Assembly (NCBI RefSeq): GCF_003369915.1
Contig: NC_046675.1
Location: 15,190,001-15,254,000, forward strand
Source of the DNA: Drosophila miranda
Taxonomy: Eukaryota > Arthropoda > Insecta > Diptera > Drosophilidae
Reading direction: 5' to 3'
Length of the DNA: 64,000 bases
Both the position numbers and the translations under genes were made by a program. Within the stretch, counting starts at the first letter, position 1; every line of letters begins with the position of its first letter. The notes beneath the pieces were generated by a model. That model saw only the letters and a list, made by a program, of their open reading frames with translations. It was not told the origin of the DNA and did not search any database. This document shows positions 12,287 through 22,434 of the stretch, one piece after another.

Positions 12287-13687
12287 CTATGTGAAGAGGT
12301 CCTTGAACTGCTGCAGATCCTGCTCCATCGTATGTTTCCCACCGGAGGAGGAGGCCCCCACCAGTTTGCAATCCTCCAGGCGTATGTTGTGTTCCAGCAG
12401 CGCCGCTATCAGTCGCGTGGTGTATAGCACGGGTCCTCCAACTAAATGCAAGAAATCGTAGTGCTTTTCCCGCCTTGTACTAAACAGAATGCGTTTTGAC
12501 ACAAAGTCTCCGTAGTTACTGATTCGTCCCACACAGACGTAACGCTGAAGCGACGAGGCATATACCTCAATGACCGCACGCAGGCTTTCCGACGGAGTTA
12601 GGCTTGCCGCTGGCGCATACACAATGCGAAAGGGCAGGTCTAGGGCCTTGTAGAAGTCGATGGCAAGGCTCAGGATATGTTCCAGCTGAGCGTTTGCTTC
12701 GTCCGCCGTTTGGGTGGCCACAAAGCTTTGCACAGCATTCGTTTGGGTGGCTGTATAGAGACTGGGAGTGGGTCCGTAATGCTGAGCTTCGGCGCGATTG
12801 TAGCTGCGTCCACAGCAGACATAGCGCAGGGGCAGCACGGAGGGGTAGACGCAGAGTTTAGTCATGGCCCCCAGATAGCTCTCGAAAGCGGCACCACCAG
12901 TCAGGTAAGCAGTATTTATCTTGTTTTGGAGATGCTCCTCCCTGACCATGTGATAGTCGGCCAAAGGCGTGGCGTTGGCCTCCAAAAGAACACAGCGCAC
13001 AAAGTCCGGATTGGCGGTTTGAACAAAGTCTCCTTTGGTGACGAAATAGCGGCCCAACGACTGCATGGCATTGACATCAAAATGAGCTGCCTGCTCCATC
13101 ATGTAATAGCGATTATTATCCACAAAGTGAATAAGATCTTTCCGTTCTAAATGGGATGGTACGTTGCTAGTGCTGCCCGGCAGGCTATGACGATAGAGCA
13201 GTACCTCCTGGTCTCCAGTGGGACACTGGGCATGCAGACGATTGGGTAAATGCAGAAAATCATGTATAAAATCATCCTCGATGGGGTAAAGTGCCTGTTT
13301 GAGGGCTTTCAAATCGTTGCGCAACGTTTTTCCCTGCTCTTTGAGCTCTTCAATCTGCTGCTCGCTGCCTCCCTTTTTGGTTAGTTCTTTGAGATTTTTG
13401 GTGACTGCCTCACGCTCTCCCACCACCCTCTGGAGTTGCTCATGGTGTGTCTGGTACTTTTGGTACTTGCGGAACACACTTTCCAGACTGATGTCCAGGC
13501 CACGGCTGGCGATACTCTGCTCCAAAGACGCGGCCTCGTCGAAGGTTCCGGCGAAGTCCAAATACGGCTGCAATGTCGCATAGTTTTCGTTCGCCTTGTC
13601 GCCGGTTATGTAAAGAGCGGAGATTTTCCTGATGGAACCCTTTTGAGCCGCACGGCAGCTTCTTAAAACAATTTGAAGGCCTAACAT
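12287..13687 (-). CDS. Slimp: Slimp, seryl-tRNA synthetase-like insect mitochondrial protein
   Basis: This single-exon gene encodes about 466 residues. SLIMP is an insect paralogue of mitochondrial seryl-tRNA synthetase that has lost aminoacylation; in flies it is known to partner mitochondrial SerRS and the LON protease and to affect mtDNA and cell cycle. The N-terminus (LQIVLRSCRAAQKGSIRKIS) has the basic, amphipathic look of a mitochondrial import signal. A coiled-coil tRNA-binding arm follows (RVVGEREAVTKNLKEL), then a degenerate class II synthetase core. The open frame extends 63 codons upstream of the ATG at 13687, but that extension lacks targeting character and the chosen start gives the usual family length. 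No introns or breaks are seen. Confidence 0.88.
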   Translation of the reverse strand: MLGLQIVLRSCRAAQKGSIRKISALYITGDKANENYATLQPYLDFAGTFDEAASLEQSIASRGLDISLESVFRKYQKYQTHHEQLQRVVGEREAVTKNLKELTKKGGSEQQIEELKEQGKTLRNDLKALKQALYPIEDDFIHDFLHLPNRLHAQCPTGDQEVLLYRHSLPGSTSNVPSHLERKDLIHFVDNNRYYMMEQAAHFDVNAMQSLGRYFVTKGDFVQTANPDFVRCVLLEANATPLADYHMVREEHLQNKINTAYLTGGAAFESYLGAMTKLCVYPSVLPLRYVCCGRSYNRAEAQHYGPTPSLYTATQTNAVQSFVATQTADEANAQLEHILSLAIDFYKALDLPFRIVYAPAASLTPSESLRAVIEVYASSLQRYVCVGRISNYGDFVSKRILFSTRREKHYDFLHLVGGPVLYTTRLIAALLEHNIRLEDCKLVGASSSGGKHTMEQDLQQFKDLFT

Positions 13688-14038
13688 TACTTTAGCGGCG
13701 GAAGACAAGCAATTTTCACAACAAAACAATCCCATCAGCTGTTGGCAGTGATGCCAGATAGGGTGGTTTCCGTTGAGGGTACTCCAACAAACTGTCATTT
13801 CACTTGAAATTGCCAGTTCATACAAAGAATATGTTCCAAACGAATCTATGTCGTTCGGCTCGCGCCGCGTCATCATGAGCCCCTCAGCTTATTTCCATGA
13901 GATATGTCCTCTCGTATGCAGCCGTATCCGTATGGTCTGCATGTCCGAGTTTTTCTTGATAGGATAGCTATCAATGTCCCCTCTCCCACCAAACCAAGTG
14001 CACACCAAATTGCAATTATATAGCCGAGTACGACTGGT

Positions 14039-14044
14039 TTTATT
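14039..14044 (-). terminator. Poly(A) signal of p38c
   Basis: AATAAA on the minus strand, about 50 bases past the p38c stop codon. Confidence 0.55.
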
Positions 14045-14094
14045 TAAAAAAAAAGGAAATATTAAAAATACATATTTCTTATCCAAAATTAATA

Positions 14095-15207
14095 TCACAA
14101 TTGATCCCCTTGACACATTGCGCTATTCAAAACCTCCCCGTAGGCGGGAGGAGGTCTGAAATTCATAATTTCATTTAGCACAAGCTTCTTCCAACACTTA
14201 ACAGAAAGCCAATCCATGTTCTCAAAATTTTGATCGTAAAGTGGAGCAGTGTCCTCGTCGTTGTGTTGAGGCTGCACCAAGTTTTTCAGGAAAGGATGTC
14301 TCAATGCTTCAACGGCGGTTATGCGATTTTCCGGATCCATTACTAGCATTTTCTCTATTAAATCCACGGCCTGAGAATTGCCCATACCGAAAAGCTCCGT
14401 AAAATCTCTTTTGGTCCTCCTGGGTAAGGATTCCACGTAGGTGCGAGCACTTTCTAAGTCAATCTTGCTTTTGAACTCGTCCGATGGTGTGCCCATTATA
14501 TCAATTATGCAATCAAGTTGATTTGTATAATCCCTTCCTGGAAAGAGCGGTCGCCCCGTAATCATTTCGGCAAAGATACAGCCCACAGACCACATATCAA
14601 TTGCCTCGCTATAGTTCCTCCAGCAGAAGAGGATCTCTGGGGCACGGTACCATCGCGTCGTCACATAAGTTGTCATATCTTTACTGGTCAATCGTGCCAT
14701 GCCGAAATCCAGAATACGCAGCTCACAGTCTTTGTTCACAGCAATGTTTCCAGGCTTCAGGTCGCGATGAAGGACTCCGGCACTATGAATATACTTTAAG
14801 CCCCTGAGTATCTGATAGAGGATCACCCTAATTTGATTGTCCGAGAGCTTTTGTGACCGTATGGTATTATGAAGGTCTGCATCCATTAGATGAGTCACTA
14901 AATACACCTGCTGAAAGTTCTCCAAAGTGGGAGAAGGCGAAGAAGGATGGAATACGTCCAGTAAACTAATCACATTCGGGTGATCCATATGCTTCAGCAG
15001 ACGTATCTCGCGATAGACTCGTTTGGCATGCTCTGCGGTTTCGAATGGCTGCAGTAGTTTCTTGATTGCAACATTCACATCGCCTCCCCGCAATTTCGCT
15101 TTTGAAACCTGGCCAAATGACCCAGCGCCCAAAAGCCGTTCGATCTCATATACATCTGGTATCTCCCATACCTTCTCATCCATTACGAATTTTGTGAATT
15201 TCGACAT
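14095..15207 (-). CDS. p38c: p38c MAP kinase
   Basis: A 370-residue serine/threonine kinase of the p38 stress-activated MAPK group, lying tail-to-head behind p38a as a tandem paralogue. It is intronless in its coding part. The glycine loop GAGSFGQV, the ATP lysine at about 49 (VAIKK), HRDLKPGN (147-154) and DFG (167-169) are present, so the fold and catalytic residues look intact. The activation lip reads [15 protein letters not shown]: the p38-type TGY is replaced by TTY (179-181), keeping both phosphorylatable residues. The MAPK signature HRDLKPSN has Gly instead of Ser (KPGN). I start at ATG 15207 because the ten codons before it begin with GTG, not ATG. D. melanogaster p38c is linked to gut immunity and lipid regulation. 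Confidence 0.9.
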   Translation of the reverse strand: MSKFTKFVMDEKVWEIPDVYEIERLLGAGSFGQVSKAKLRGGDVNVAIKKLLQPFETAEHAKRVYREIRLLKHMDHPNVISLLDVFHPSSPSPTLENFQQVYLVTHLMDADLHNTIRSQKLSDNQIRVILYQILRGLKYIHSAGVLHRDLKPGNIAVNKDCELRILDFGMARLTSKDMTTYVTTRWYRAPEILFCWRNYSEAIDMWSVGCIFAEMITGRPLFPGRDYTNQLDCIIDIMGTPSDEFKSKIDLESARTYVESLPRRTKRDFTELFGMGNSQAVDLIEKMLVMDPENRITAVEALRHPFLKNLVQPQHNDEDTAPLYDQNFENMDWLSVKCWKKLVLNEIMNFRPPPAYGEVLNSAMCQGDQL

Positions 15208-15856
15208 TTTATTTGTACTCGTTGGACTGCTGCCCACCGTAGCGTTCCCTGAGGCGATGAAAAATAAACTGATTTTAAATGGTGCTCACCCGCTTTCCTC
15301 AATACATTTCTTATCAAACGATAAGTGGAGTCTAATCGGTGCATTATTCACTCCTGGTTTATGGCCGGAATTGGTATGGGGCAGGAAATGATAAAACATA
15401 CTGCCAGAAATACTTACAAAGCAAAGATCTTGTTCTGTTGAGCGTTTATCAGCACCCTTGCGTTGCAGTTAAATGCGAAATTGCATACTAAAAAGTCTTA
15501 TCTATATGTATATACCATAGAGTATTTCTGAACTACCAGAGCTGTCAGATCGGGAAACAACCCAAGAAACCTGCCCCATCGATGGCGTTTATGCGGTTGA
15601 ATTTCGTGATAACTTGAAATGACTAAACTTTTACGAAAAAACGCATTTAATATACAATGCAAAGAATAGATTAGTGGCAAGCAATAACAAATTTGTAAAT
15701 ATACAACACAAAAATATTAGTCAACATTAAGATTTGGTACATTTGAGTACAAAAAGCATCATTTAAACAACTTTGTTGCGTAGGTATAAAAAATAGAAAT
15801 CCTCTCCTGAATAATACTTAAAGACCTTGATGGTTGGTTTGTTGTTTGCTCGATTA
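15208..15856. other. p38a-p38c spacer
   Basis: About 650 bases between the tandem kinases hold the p38a 3' UTR and p38c promoter. No further coding region is seen. Confidence 0.4.
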
Positions 15857-16957
15857 TCATTTCATTTCCTGTAGAACCTGAGCGAAAGACGGTGGCGGCT
15901 TGAAGTTTGTGACCTCTTTGTAAATGAGTTCCTTCCACTTGTCCACTGGGAGATCCATGTCCTCGAAACTTTGATCGTACAGCGGTGAGGTGTGCTCGTC
16001 GCTGGGCTCAGAGTACTTCTCCAAGTACGGATGGGCCAAGGCTTCTTCGGCTGTGATGCGCTTCTCGGCATCCAGCTCGAGCATCTTCTCCACCAAATCG
16101 ATGGCCAACGGATTAGCGTTTTCAAACACCTTCTTAAAGCTTCGTCTCTTCATGGGCGGCAGTGACAAAATGTAGTTGCGAGCACTCTCCGAGGAGATCT
16201 TCTTCATGAAGTCGTCGGGCGGCGTGCCCAGCATCTCCATGATCAGATTAAGCTGATGAATATGATCGGTGCCCGGAAAGAGAGTGCGTCGTGTTATCAG
16301 CTCTGCCATTATGCAGCCCACCGACCAGATGTCCACCGTTTGGTTGTAGTGCTGCCAGTTAAGCATGATCTCCGGGGCCCGATACCAACGTGTGGCCACA
16401 TAGCCGGTCATCTCGTTCTCTGTTGGCCGCGCCAGTCCGAAATCGAGAATACGCAGCTCGCAGTCTTCGTTGACTGCAATGTTGGACGGCTTCAGGTCGC
16501 GATGAATAACACCGGCACTGTGAATATACTTGAGACCCCTGAGTATCTGGTATACCAGAAATTGTACGTGATCGTCGGACAGGTGCTGCATCCGTATAAT
16601 GTTGTTTAGATCCGCATCCATCAAGTGGGTGACCAGGTATACCTGTTGAAAGCTCTCCAGCGACGTGTTCGCCGGATGAGGGTGGAATATGTCCAGCAGT
16701 CCGATCACATTGTCATGATCCATATGCTTCAGCAGTCGCAGTTCTCGATACGTACGCTTCGCATGTACGGACGACTGAAAAGGGCGTGCCAGCTTTTTTA
16801 TGGCCACATGCATATTGGTTCCCCGAACCAGAGCCTTCGAGACCTGCCCATAGGCACCAGAACCCACGGGCTGCAGGTTCTGGTAGATGTCAGGGATCTC
16901 CCATTCTGTGCGGTTTATGTCCAATTTGTAGAACTTTTGAGTCTTTGACGCTGACAT
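15857..16957 (-). CDS. p38a: p38a (Mpk2) MAP kinase
   Basis: A 366-residue stress-activated p38 MAP kinase, the same length as known fly p38a, with no coding introns. All key elements are visible: glycine loop [11 protein letters not shown]-binding Lys54, HRDLKPSN (152-159), DFG (172-174) and the dual-phosphorylation motif TGY (184-186) in [16 protein letters not shown]. The C-terminal acidic docking segment and the tail end in [15 protein letters not shown]. It acts downstream of MAP2Ks such as Licorne in responses to stress, infection and oxidative damage. It is far closer to canonical p38 than its neighbour p38c, which fits it being the conserved copy of the duplication. Confidence 0.95.
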   Translation of the reverse strand: MSASKTQKFYKLDINRTEWEIPDIYQNLQPVGSGAYGQVSKALVRGTNMHVAIKKLARPFQSSVHAKRTYRELRLLKHMDHDNVIGLLDIFHPHPANTSLESFQQVYLVTHLMDADLNNIIRMQHLSDDHVQFLVYQILRGLKYIHSAGVIHRDLKPSNIAVNEDCELRILDFGLARPTENEMTGYVATRWYRAPEIMLNWQHYNQTVDIWSVGCIMAELITRRTLFPGTDHIHQLNLIMEMLGTPPDDFMKKISSESARNYILSLPPMKRRSFKKVFENANPLAIDLVEKMLELDAEKRITAEEALAHPYLEKYSEPSDEHTSPLYDQSFEDMDLPVDKWKELIYKEVTNFKPPPSFAQVLQEMK

Positions 16958-17914
16958 GGTTGCTGCTCCTATTTCTTTGGCGCTCGTTGCCGTTGCCTTG
17001 AACTATTGGCACCTATCAAAGTAGAGATATTAAAAAGCAATACGAGCAAAACAAATATGGCTGATTACGTTTATCTTCAGCGATGAAGCAGTTCCACGGG
17101 CACACTGTACGCCCAAGTGTATCAACAGGAATGCCAAGAAACGTCCGAAAGCATATTTATTTGTTCTATTACTCCACTTCGATGCGTGTTAGGGGGACGT
17201 GAATCAGAGAATGTGTCCGGCCAGCAACGAATTCCGTATGCGCTACAGCCACTCATAATGGAAACGAGAAGTTGGTTCAGGTTGCAAAGGTCTGGCCTGT
17301 GATCCATTTGAGCTACAACAAAATGAAGATCGTTTCACTTGCATATCAAAAACGGCTTTGGTAAGCTAATATGCTTTAAAGTTCAAAGTGAACCGCATTT
17401 AAATAAAAATAAATACTCATACACGGATCAGCTGTAATGTCTCAAGGTATATTACATGGAAGGTAAGATGAGGCAAAGAAAACGAGAGAGTGCCAGCCTT
17501 ACCCCACATTCAATAGACCTCGCAATAGGCCCACTATAACCCCGGTTAAAATTCAAATTCAAATTAAATTAACAGATGCGGGCAAGAGCAATCAATCCGC
17601 AATAAATTTACCTGTAAATAAGTAAAAGAAATAATAGAGTGATTGTTTTGATTTTAAAAATAATATTCATATTTATTTTATGATTTTGTAAGTTGATATT
17701 AAAAGGTTTATGTTGGTAGAAACTCGGTTCAAATGGCGTAAGATACTAGAGGCAGTTTATTCAGTCGGTAGGTACCAAGCCCCTTTAATATTAATTGAAT
17801 TAAACGTAATAACAGAAAAGCTTTATTTCCGGACTTAAAGCGTAGAATGAATATATAGTAAATACTTATTGATTTAAGGATTATTTTGAAAAATCCATTA
17901 TTTTTTGTTGGCTC
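16958..17914. other. p38a upstream region, no gene seen
   Basis: This AT-rich region holds the p38a promoter and 5' UTR. A more GC-balanced patch at 17060-17330 has short open frames on both strands with no recognisable family. The rest shows nothing I can assign. Confidence 0.4.
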
Positions 17915-18606
17915 TACTTCTCTCTAGCGTCTGGCACCTCGTCAAATGCAACCGGCAGTGTCTGGGACCTTGAGGCCACCGATGTCTTCGGCGACAATGG
18001 TTCAGTCCAGAAGAGCTTCCGTCGTATATTAGCATTGTGCTTTTCCAGCCGCTTCCTGTTGCAGTACCTGATATAAATACGCCTCCGAAGGGAGCCAGGG
18101 CAATCAGGGCATTGTAGTGCCGGCACGCACTGAAAATGTAGTTGGCCTAGTCCAGATCCTTGGTAAAGACAGCGGCGGCCAGGCCGTACTCCGAGTTGTT
18201 GGCACGCTCGATGACCTCGTCGAGCATCGTGAAGCGAATCAGCTGCTGGACGGGCCCGAATATCTTCGCAATGGTCATGTTGTCCTGGACATCGGCGAAC
18301 ACCGTTGGCTGGACAAAGTAGCCGGGAAGGCTACCAGCTTGGCGCCCTGCTCTTCATCTGCTCTTAGTTGACCTGGACACTCTGCTCGCCGTTTAGATCG
18401 AGGGGATTGCCCACTGGTCTCTTCACGCGCTGTGCACTGCGATCCACGAATTCGTCGTAGATATTATCCTCTACAAAAGTGTGAGAGCCGGCACAGCAGC
18501 ACTGACCCATGTTGAAGAAGATGCCGAAATGCCGAGACGACCGCGATCCAAAGCCAAGCTTGAATGGTTTGAAATGTTTTGCCCGATTTGCTCTCGTGCT
18601 ACTCAT
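17915..18606 (-). pseudogene. Aldehyde dehydrogenase pseudogene fragment
   Basis: Read on the minus strand, this matches the C-terminal third of a class 1/2 aldehyde dehydrogenase. The catalytic-cysteine block [18 protein letters not shown] comes first, near 18470-18520. Then come [57 protein letters not shown] and VFTKDLD, followed by a weak APFGG. An in-frame stop after VFTKDLD (near 18147), a frame change between VQVN and the GYF block, loss of the EE before IFGPVQ, and degenerate sequence beyond about 18120 show it is dead. No introns interrupt the matching part, so a processed or partial duplicate copy is likely. It resembles the fly gene CG31075 more than Aldh, by memory only. Confidence 0.8.
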
Positions 18607-18959
18607 TATTGTTGATGAATAGTCCGTCTAGAGCATCTCCGGGGTGGTCTGGGGGTGAGGAAGGGCGGGGTAGCGGGCCACGCAACATTTCCTACATATC
18701 TAAGGTTTTTTTGCAATTGAGATGGCAGTGCTTCGATAAATCACGCGACAGCTGATCGCTAGTGGGGGCAGTTCCTCAATAAGAACGCTGCATTGATTTC
18801 GATGGGAAATCAGATGTTTTCCGCGATTTGTTTTTTTTTTGCAATATTTAATTTTTTCTGAATGAAGTCATTTGGACCTACACGCGCCTGCGCACTGCTA
18901 GCCTGAACATTATCAAATACGTTAATCTAATCGTGCCATAAACATATTGGGTGACAATT

Positions 18960-19048
18960 CGCGCCGGCCATCAGAACTTTTAGTTTCTCGCCGAAGCCGC
19001 TCGTGTCCGTTTCGCCCAACAACAGTTGTGACCTAGAAAAAAAGTGAC
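18960..19048 (+). promoter_or_regulatory. Possible 5' UTR exon of CG6178
   Basis: Sequence ending GTGACT|GTAAGTCGG at 19048/19049 looks like a non-coding exon with a strong donor. The matching acceptor TTTTACAG at 19468 lies 16 bases before the CG6178 start codon. The upstream limit is not defined. Confidence 0.4.
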
Positions 19049-19484
19049 TGTAAGTCGGTAAATAGAAAACATGACCTTTTTAAATAGTCCGCTCTACAAA
19101 GACTTCCAAGTATTGTTATATCCCTCGACCTCAATCGTGTCCCAGCTGGGATGGGATGCAAAGTGTCATCTCGTTTTCACCACCTCCGCGCCATGAACTA
19201 CGACCTTTGGAACGTGGACTTTTAAACATAAATATTCTGTTTAATCAAATCTCTGTGATAGCAGCAACGCTAACATGGAACTTAAGCTGCACACAAATAT
19301 CTGTTAGCGGACGACGATTAGATTAGCTACGTGGGTTCAAAGACTGTTAATATTGGTTTGCTTTGGTGCCTTGCCGTAGGAACCGGGTACCAATATGTTC
19401 AAGGGTTGTACATATAAAAACCACCCCTGTTTACCACTCCCACTAAACTTTTTTCTGTTCTTTTACAGTCCAGTGCCACCCAAA

Positions 19485-21178
19485 ATGACTTCCACTCTAC
19501 TGCCTGGTAACATTGTCTATGGCGGACCCATAACCGAACGTGAGGCCCAGGACTACAGATCCTTGGGCCAGTTCGTGTTGGACAAATACAAGGGGTTCGG
19601 GGACCAGACGGTGCTGGTGGATGCTGTCAGTGGGGCCGAGTACACGGCCAGTTTCATGCACAAATCAATTGTCCGACTGGCCCACATACTCCAGAAGCTG
19701 GGTGTCAAGCAGAACGACGTCATCGGACTGTCTGCCGAGAACAGCGTCAATTTCGCATTGGCCATGTTTGCCGGCTTTGCTGTTGGCGCCACGGTGGCAC
19801 CCCTCAATGTCACCTATTCGGACCGCGAGGTGGACCACGCCCTCAATCTATCCAAGCCAAAGATCATATTCACCTCAAAGCTGACAGTCGATCGCATCGC
19901 CAAGGTGGCCAGCAAGAATAAGTTTGTAAAGGGCATCATTTCCTTCAGCGGCAGCTCCAAGAACTTTAAGAATATCTATGCCCTCAACGAAATGATGGAC
20001 GACGACAAGTACACGACAAGCCCGGAGTTCCTGTCGCCAGCGGCAAACAAAAATGAGGATGTTGCCCTGATTGTTTGCTCATCGGGGACCACAGGACTGC
20101 CCAAGGGTGTGCAGCTAACCCAAATGAATCTTCTGGCCACTCTCGACTCACAAATGTACGTTCCCATCGATGCAGCGTATATCGTATTTCTCATCACTGC
20201 TTGTCTCTCAACAGCCAGCCCACGATGATACCCATGTCAGAAATAACGCTGCTGACGGTCATTCCCTGGTTTCATGCCTTCGGCTGCCTAACACTCATCA
20301 CCACCGCCTGCATGGGCGCCCGGCTTGTGTACTTGCCCAAATTCGAGGAAAACCTGTTCCTCTCTGCCATCGAGAAGTACCGCGTGATGATGGCGTTCAT
20401 GGTGCCCCCACTGATGGTCTTCCTGGCCAAGCATCCGATTGTGGACAAGTACGACTTGTCGTCCCTGATGGTCTTGCTGTGCGGAGCCGCACCGCTCTCC
20501 CGCGAAACCGAGGATCAGATCAAGGAGCGCATTGGAGTGCCATTCATTCGACAGGGCTATGGCCTGAGTGAGTCCACGCTTAGTGTGCTCGTCCAGAACG
20601 ATGATTTCTGCAAGCCAGGCAGCGTGGGCGTCCTCAAAGTTGGTATCTACGCCAAGGTTATTGACCCCGACACGGGCAAGCTGCTGGGAGCCAATGAGCG
20701 TGGCGAGCTCTGCTTCAAGGGTGATGGCATCATGAAGGGATACGTTGGCGATTCCAAGTCCACGCAGACGGCCATTAAGGATGGCTGGCTGCACACTGGA
20801 GACATTGGCTACTACGACGATGACTTTGAGTTCTTTATTGTAGACCGCATCAAGGAATTGATCAAGTACAAGGGCTTCCAGGTGCCCCCGGCCGAGATTG
20901 AGGCTCTGCTGCTTACCCACGAGAAGATCAAGGATGCGGCTGTGATTGGCAAGCCCGACGAAGCCGCCGGCGAGCTCCCACTGGCATTTGTGGTCAAGCA
21001 GGCCAATGTTCAGCTCACAGAGAACGATGTGATCCAGTTTGTCAACGAGCATGCCTCGCCCGCCAAGCGGCTGAGGGGTGGCGTGATCTTCGTCGATGAA
21101 ATTCCAAAGAATCCGAGCGGCAAGATCCTGCGCCGTATTCTGCGCAACATGCTCAAGAAGCCAAAGTCCAAATTGTAA
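19485..21178 (+). CDS. CG6178: CG6178, luciferase-like peroxisomal acyl-CoA synthetase
   Basis: A 544-residue enzyme of the adenylate-forming (ANL) superfamily. Its D. melanogaster orthologue is the closest fly relative of firefly luciferase and works as a long-chain fatty acyl-CoA synthetase. Two coding exons, 19485-20155 and 20215-21178, are joined by a 59-nt intron. The AMP-binding motif is CSSGTTGLPKGV (about 198-209). Other core motifs are YGLSEST, GWLHTGDIGYYDDD, the hinge VDRIKELIKYKGFQVPPAEIE, and the C-terminal catalytic lysine in PKNPSGKILRR. The protein ends in SKL, a type 1 peroxisomal targeting signal. The ATG at 19485 follows a likely acceptor and gives the family's usual length. 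Nothing is broken. Confidence 0.95.
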
Positions 21179-21336
21179 ACGGATCAGGATCGACCCCCCA
21201 CCCTGTTCAGATTGTACCAATAGTTTACTATATGTATCGTTTTATTATTGCTAAACTTTGTTTTATAAACTACCAACTGGTTGGGTTTTTTTCGCATTGT
21301 TTTCACGTATTTTGGCTCGTATTCTTTAAAAACTTA

Positions 21337-21342
21337 AATAAA
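21337..21342 (+). terminator. Poly(A) signal of CG6178
   Basis: AATAAA followed by an A-rich run, 159 bases after the stop codon. Confidence 0.5.
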
Positions 21343-21545
21343 AAAAATGAAATACGTATCTCGCGGACACAATCGCGCTTTCGCTTTACAGCGTTTACAA
21401 AGAGTCATGCCATACATTTGATGTCCGTAACTATCAACAACAAGAGTTATACATATATTGTATATCCAACAACTACACATCGTACAATACATTTCGATCT
21501 CTCAACAAACTCTTCTTTTGCCATATCCCCATATTGTTACGCGAG

Positions 21546-21568
<23 letters not shown>
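21546..21568. repeat. (TA)n microsatellite
   Basis: An uninterrupted TA dinucleotide run, followed by imperfect TATATATTTATG repeats up to about 21595. Confidence 0.9.
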
Positions 21569-21578
<10 letters not shown>

Positions 21579-22434
21579 TTATGTGTATATATTTATTTGA
21601 AATATTTAGCTACTCTTCCGCTCTGGTTTTGTAAATAGTTGCTTAACATTTTGTTTGTATGCAGGGAAAGGGGAAAAAGTTCTGTTCTCTATCGAATGGG
21701 GGCTTCATTTGAGTGGTATATAAAGAGGTTTTTTATGTTTATATGTCTGTTCTGTTCGTTTCTGTTCTCTAGCATTAGTTCACTAATTATTGTGTATGAA
21801 ACCTTAAAATTTAAGAGAAATGCCTTGGTTTCTATAACGGAAATACATATATCAATAGTTTGTGTAAAATCTCTAACGTTCTCCACTGATCCACGGATCC
21901 ATACAGTATCCAGTATGCAGTACGTACTTATTGTTGCAGTTCTAATCGACTTGGTGCATGACATATGAACCTAAACTTAAGCCTAACTCGCTCGAATCTC
22001 TCCACACACAAAATTAGATGAATAAATTCAGTTGTTCACTTCGTTAGTTTCGTTTCTTTGGTTTTTTTTTTTGCATAAATAAAGTACGAGTGCATTCTAA
22101 AATTAGGTCTCCTGTTCTCCTACGGCTCCTTATAGTTTCCTTTTCTCTCATTTTTTGGCACAACAAATGACAACAAATTGTTGAATCTCTCTCTGATTGT
22201 CGCTTGTGAACAAACCTAAACCTCTTCCTACCGCTTTAAATGAATGTGTGTGATTAATATTGCTAAAATTGTATTTTGATCCCTGGGACCATTATAAAAG
22301 ACGACAGCGACGAGGCAGGGGCCATTGCAATTTGCGTGATGACTGGTAAAATTATGTATATTATGGATACGGACCACGACTCCGACCCTGCCCTAAGGTG
22401 ATAGCTCGAAGCTATGATTAGATTCTGTTGCGGA

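Larger units (their letters stand above)
21179..22434. other. CG6178-Myo95E convergent spacer
   Basis: About 1.25 kb of AT-rich DNA holds the 3' UTRs of both genes. AATAAA at 21337-21342 suits CG6178. A (TA)n microsatellite lies at 21546-21568. No coding region is supported. Confidence 0.5.

Noticed and set aside
13688-13876. N-terminal extension of Slimp from an upstream ATG
   Set aside because: It would push the mitochondrial presequence inside the protein and exceed the family's length.
15208-15237. Ten-codon extension of p38c
   Set aside because: It begins with GTG, not ATG; the ATG at 15207 gives a normal kinase N-terminus.
17117-17307. Open frames on both strands at the same place upstream of p38a
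   Set aside because: About 61 codons each, no family, no start or splice support.
20288-21220. 310-codon open frame antisense to CG6178
   Set aside because: It mirrors the conserved acyl-CoA synthetase codons on the other strand, shows no family resemblance and is explained by codon bias.
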